NCBI GenBank assembly: GCA_900549155.1
Contig: URNF01000107.1
Span: 1-7,238, forward strand
Origin: an uncultured Oscillospiraceae bacterium
GTDB taxonomy: Bacteria > Bacillota > Clostridia > Oscillospirales > Acutalibacteraceae
Length of the DNA stretch: 7,238 nt
Direction: 5' to 3'
The position numbers were made by a program, and so were the translations under genes. Of this stretch, positions 5,212-7,238 are shown in pieces (the first letter of the stretch is position 1; each line of letters opens with the position of its first letter). The notes beneath the pieces are model-generated. The model made no database searches. It saw only the letters and a program-made list of their open reading frames with translations, and had not been told where the DNA came from.

Positions 5212-6603
5212 GTGGCGGCGGATGTCGGCATTGTGATCGTGTATATTCTGGTGCTGGTCGGCATGGGGCTTTTCGGCGGCAGAAAGGTGAAGGGCGCGGA
5301 CGATTTCGCGGCGGCGGACAAAAAATACGGCGCACCGGTCATTTTTGCGTCGCTGGCGGCGTCCTATGTCGGCGGCGGGTTTTCGGTCGGCAACGCCGCT
5401 GCGGCGTTTGAGAACGGCATCGGCATGACGGCGGCGCTTTTGGGGTTCGGCGTTGTGACCGTGCTTGTCGGGAAATATATCGCGCCCGGCGTGCGGCGGT
5501 TCGCGGGGGTCAGCTCCACGGGCGGCATCGCCGCTGCCGCCTATGGCAAGGGAGCGGGCGTGCTCACGGGGCTTTGCGGCTTTCTTTGCTGCGCGGGCGT
5601 GGTGGGCGCACAGATGGAAGGCATGGGCGTGACGCTGCACACGCTGCTCGGCGTGTCGCCGACGGTGGGGGTGCTCATCGGGTGCGGCGTGGTGCTGCTC
5701 TATTCCACGATCGGCGGCATGGGGGCGGTCATCGCCGCCGACATGGTGCAGTTTTTCCTGTTGGCGCTCGGCATGCCGCTGCTGCTGTTTGCCGCGCTGT
5801 CGCGCGCGGGCGGTGTCGGCGCGGTGCTTGCGGCAACGCCGCCGTCGTTTTTCGACCCCTTGAACGGGCGGTCGGGCGCGGCGTTTTTGTCACTGCTTCT
5901 GACAATGGCGCTCGGCGAAGCGCTTGTCCCGCCGTATACCCAGCGGCTGCTCATCGGCAAGGATCTGCGCGCCGCGTCCCGTGGGACGGTGGCGGCGGGG
6001 GTTTTTGCCGTGCCGTTTTTCCTCATCACGGGACTCATCGGGCTCACGGCAAGAGCACTCGCCGTGACCGACAATGCGGCGGACGCCATGCCGCAGCTCA
6101 TTCTGACGGTGCTGCCCGTCGGCGTGCGGGGGCTTGTGATGGCGGCGATGGTGTCCATTCTGCTGTCTGCCGCCGACGGATTTCTGAACGGTGCGGCGGT
6201 GAGCCTTGTGCAGGACGTGATCGCGCCGCTGTGTCCGACGCTTTCCGACAAACGGCAGCTGTTCCTTTTGCGGGTCGTGAACTTTCTCACGGGCGGTGCC
6301 GCCATGGCGGCGGCACTGCTGCTGCCGGACGTGTTCGGTATCCTGACGGCGGCATATGCCTGCTGGGCGCCGCTCATGGTCGTGCCGCTGGCAGCGGCGC
6401 TGCTCGGCGTGCGGGCGGACGGGCGCACATTTTTTGCCGCTGTTTTTGTGGGCGGGGCGACGGCTGTTTTGTGGCGGGCAATCGGCAGCCCGCTTGCGGT
6501 CACCGGTGCGACGGTCGGAACGCTTGCCAATTTCCTCACATTCTCCCTCGGCGCGCGCCGCTGCCGCAGAGGACGGCAGGAGCTGCGGCTGCGGGTGAAA
6601 TAA
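5212..6603 (+). CDS. Sodium:solute symporter (SSS) family transporter
   Basis: The chosen GTG start gives 463 residues with about 12-13 hydrophobic segments throughout, matching the SSS family (LeuT-like fold; Na+-driven uptake of amino acids, sugars, pantothenate and others). Family marks are DVGIVIVYILVLVGMGLFGG as the first membrane segment, then ADDFAAADKKYG, ASYVGGGFSVGNAAAAFENG (TM2-like), YSTIGGMGAVIAADMVQF, QRLLIGKDLRAA and MVSILLSAADGFL (the TM8-equivalent Na2 region). The GTG at 5212 is preferred because GGGGGTG lies 5 nt upstream and the first membrane segment then begins at the usual place. The ATG at 5164 has no ribosome binding site, and the frame's first ATG (5137) lies inside the terminator-like repeat. 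No convincing promoter was found at 5145-5205. The substrate cannot be predicted. In the Na2 region the usual Ser-Thr/Ser-Ser pair is Ser319-Ala320. Confidence 0.88.
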   Translation: MAADVGIVIVYILVLVGMGLFGGRKVKGADDFAAADKKYGAPVIFASLAASYVGGGFSVGNAAAAFENGIGMTAALLGFGVVTVLVGKYIAPGVRRFAGVSSTGGIAAAAYGKGAGVLTGLCGFLCCAGVVGAQMEGMGVTLHTLLGVSPTVGVLIGCGVVLLYSTIGGMGAVIAADMVQFFLLALGMPLLLFAALSRAGGVGAVLAATPPSFFDPLNGRSGAAFLSLLLTMALGEALVPPYTQRLLIGKDLRAASRGTVAAGVFAVPFFLITGLIGLTARALAVTDNAADAMPQLILTVLPVGVRGLVMAAMVSILLSAADGFLNGAAVSLVQDVIAPLCPTLSDKRQLFLLRVVNFLTGGAAMAAALLLPDVFGILTAAYACWAPLMVVPLAAALLGVRADGRTFFAAVFVGGATAVLWRAIGSPLAVTGATVGTLANFLTFSLGARRCRRGRQELRLRVK

Positions 6604-6610
6604 AAAAGGG

Positions 6611-6639
6611 TTGCAATTTTCGGCGCGGTATGCTACAAT
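6611..6639 (+). promoter_or_regulatory. Extended -10 promoter for the riboswitch and decarboxylase gene
   Basis: TTGCAA (6611-6616), a 17-bp spacer and TACAAT (6634-6639) preceded by TGC (extended -10) predict a start near 6646. The -35 begins 7 nt after the symporter stop, and no terminator separates the two genes, so some readthrough from the symporter is possible. Confidence 0.75.
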
Positions 6640-6646
6640 AGCGACG

Positions 6647-6740
6647 TCATAAAGGGGAGTAGTCGGCGAGAGATCGCGTCCTTTGCGTCAATCACGGCAC
6701 GTTTCGTGCCCGCTTCGGACTGAAACGACAAGACTTTTAT
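6647..6740 (+). ncRNA. yybP-ykoY-type riboswitch (Mn2+ class)
   Basis: AAAGGGGAGTAG (6651-6662) is the signature 5' strand of the yybP-ykoY metal-binding loop, and AAGAC (6730-6734) fits its 3' partner. The fold can be drawn by hand. P1.1 pairs 6649-6655 with 6734-6740. P1.2 pairs GUCG (6662-6665) with CGAC (6726-6729). P2 is GCGA-GAGA-UCGC (6666-6677). P3 pairs GUCC (6678-6681) with GGAC (6717-6720), and GCG (6685-6687) with CGC (6711-6713). The L3 strand UCAAUCAC (6688-6695) follows, and P4 is GGCACG-UUU-CGUGCC (6696-6710). Known members bind Mn2+ between L1 and L3 and usually control Mn exporters, TerC-like or P-type ATPase genes; here the gene downstream is a Na+-pump subunit. A variant ligand is possible. 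Confidence 0.72.
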
Positions 6741-6775
6741 CGGACATTTTGCGTCCGATGAAGGTCTTTTTTTAT
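6731..6775 (+). terminator. Riboswitch expression-platform terminator
   Basis: AGACTTTTATCGGAC (6731-6745) pairs with 6753-6767 (15 bp, two G-U pairs) around a 7-nt loop and runs into a T-tract up to 6773. Its 5' arm includes the 3' strand of riboswitch P1.1 (6734-6740), so the aptamer and terminator compete. Ligand-stabilised P1 should disrupt the terminator, predicting an ON switch. Confidence 0.8.
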
Positions 6776-6801
6776 TCCCCCAAATCAGGAGGTATCATTG
6801 T

Positions 6802-7238
6802 ATGCTGGAGCTTTTCGCAAACGTGGGCAACCTCACCTGGCAGCACGTGGTGATGTGGGTGATCGGCGCGGCGCTCATCTGGCTTGCCATCAAAAAGGAC
6901 ATGGAGCCGTCGCTGCTGTTGCCGCTCGGATTCGGCACGATCCTTGTCAATCTGCCGCTGTCGGGCGCGGTGACGCAGATCTATGACGGCGTGGAAGAGG
7001 TCGGTGCGCTCGACGTGCTGTTCGGCGCGGGCATCGCCAACGAGCTTTTCCCGCTGTTGCTGTTCATCGGCATCGGCGCGATGATCGATTTCGGTCCGCT
7101 TCTGTCCAATCCGAAGCTGATGCTGTTCGGTGCGGCGGCGCAATTCGGCATCTTCTTCACGCTCAGCATGGCGACGCTGCTCGGCTTTGATCTCAAAAAC
7201 GCCGCGTCTATCGCCATCATCGGCGCGGCGGACGGCCC
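6802..7238 (+). CDS. Na+-transporting decarboxylase beta subunit (OadB/GcdB/MmdB family), 3' end outside window
   Basis: AGGAGGT (6787-6793) is 8 nt before the ATG, and the frame is open to the right edge (145 whole codons of a family usually about 370-430 residues). The beta subunit is the polytopic membrane part that couples decarboxylation of a carboxybiotin carrier to Na+ export. Matching stretches are PSLLLPLGFGTILVNLPLSG (36-55), ELFPLLLFIGIGAMIDFGPL (81-100) and AAAQFGIFFTLSMATLLGFD (111-130). The window ends inside SIAIIGAADGP, whose Asp144 aligns with the essential Asp of the G-A/G-A-D-G-P-T motif. Three or more hydrophobic segments are visible. Which decarboxylase it serves (oxaloacetate, glutaconyl-CoA, methylmalonyl-CoA) cannot be told without the alpha and biotin-carrier genes, which may lie further right. 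Transcription appears controlled by the upstream riboswitch. Confidence 0.9.
   Translation, partial: MLELFANVGNLTWQHVVMWVIGAALIWLAIKKDMEPSLLLPLGFGTILVNLPLSGAVTQIYDGVEEVGALDVLFGAGIANELFPLLLFIGIGAMIDFGPLLSNPKLMLFGAAAQFGIFFTLSMATLLGFDLKNAASIAIIGAADG

Noticed and set aside
5574..6641. 355-codon plus-strand frame inside the SSS gene
   Set aside because: Arg/Gly/His-rich out-of-frame shadow of the transporter; it also reads into the promoter of the next gene.
1..7238. CRISPR array, insertion sequence, tRNA or rRNA
   Set aside because: No regularly spaced direct repeats, transposase motifs, tRNA arms or rRNA core sequence were seen on either strand.

Overview
This window looks like chromosomal DNA of a GC-rich member of the Clostridia (Firmicutes/Bacillota), most likely near the Oscillospiraceae/Ruminococcaceae. 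The basis is the family content, the strong AGGAGG-type ribosome binding sites, textbook sigma-A promoters (TTGACA-N17-TACAAT) sitting in AT-rich gaps between GC-rich genes, and U-tailed intrinsic terminators. The exact taxon cannot be read from the sequence.

Layout. (a) 1-1046, minus strand: 5' part of a nucleotidyltransferase-family protein (NTP_transf_5-like) that runs off the left edge; its start region is odd, with ACG where an ATG is expected. (b) 1092-1156: two back-to-back divergent promoters. (c) 1238-2425, plus: an orphan phage-tail/baseplate-like protein with a long alanine-rich coiled-coil centre, with its own promoter, a possible leader attenuator and a strong terminator. (d) 2497-4659, plus: promoter and a full-length EF-G paralogue. 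(e) 4667-4919: a perfect 16-bp inverted repeat and a 67-residue Cro/CI-type helix-turn-helix protein. (f) 4937-5101, minus: a promoter, three hairpins and a terminator that together define a putative small RNA of about 130 nt. (g) 5093-5144: an inverted repeat that can act as a terminator in both directions. (h) 5212-6603, plus: a sodium:solute symporter family transporter. (i) 6611-6775: promoter, a yybP-ykoY-type (Mn2+ riboswitch class) RNA and an overlapping terminator. (j) 6802 to the right edge, plus: the N-terminal third of a Na+-transporting decarboxylase beta subunit.

How the parts work together. Most genes appear to be single transcription units. The right-hand part has a sodium theme: a putative Na+-coupled importer is followed by the membrane subunit of a Na+-exporting decarboxylase. 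The second is placed behind a riboswitch whose fold predicts that ligand binding turns the gene on. The two points most worth following up are that riboswitch/gene pairing and the unassigned small RNA at 4937-5067. No CRISPR array, tRNA, rRNA or insertion sequence was seen.
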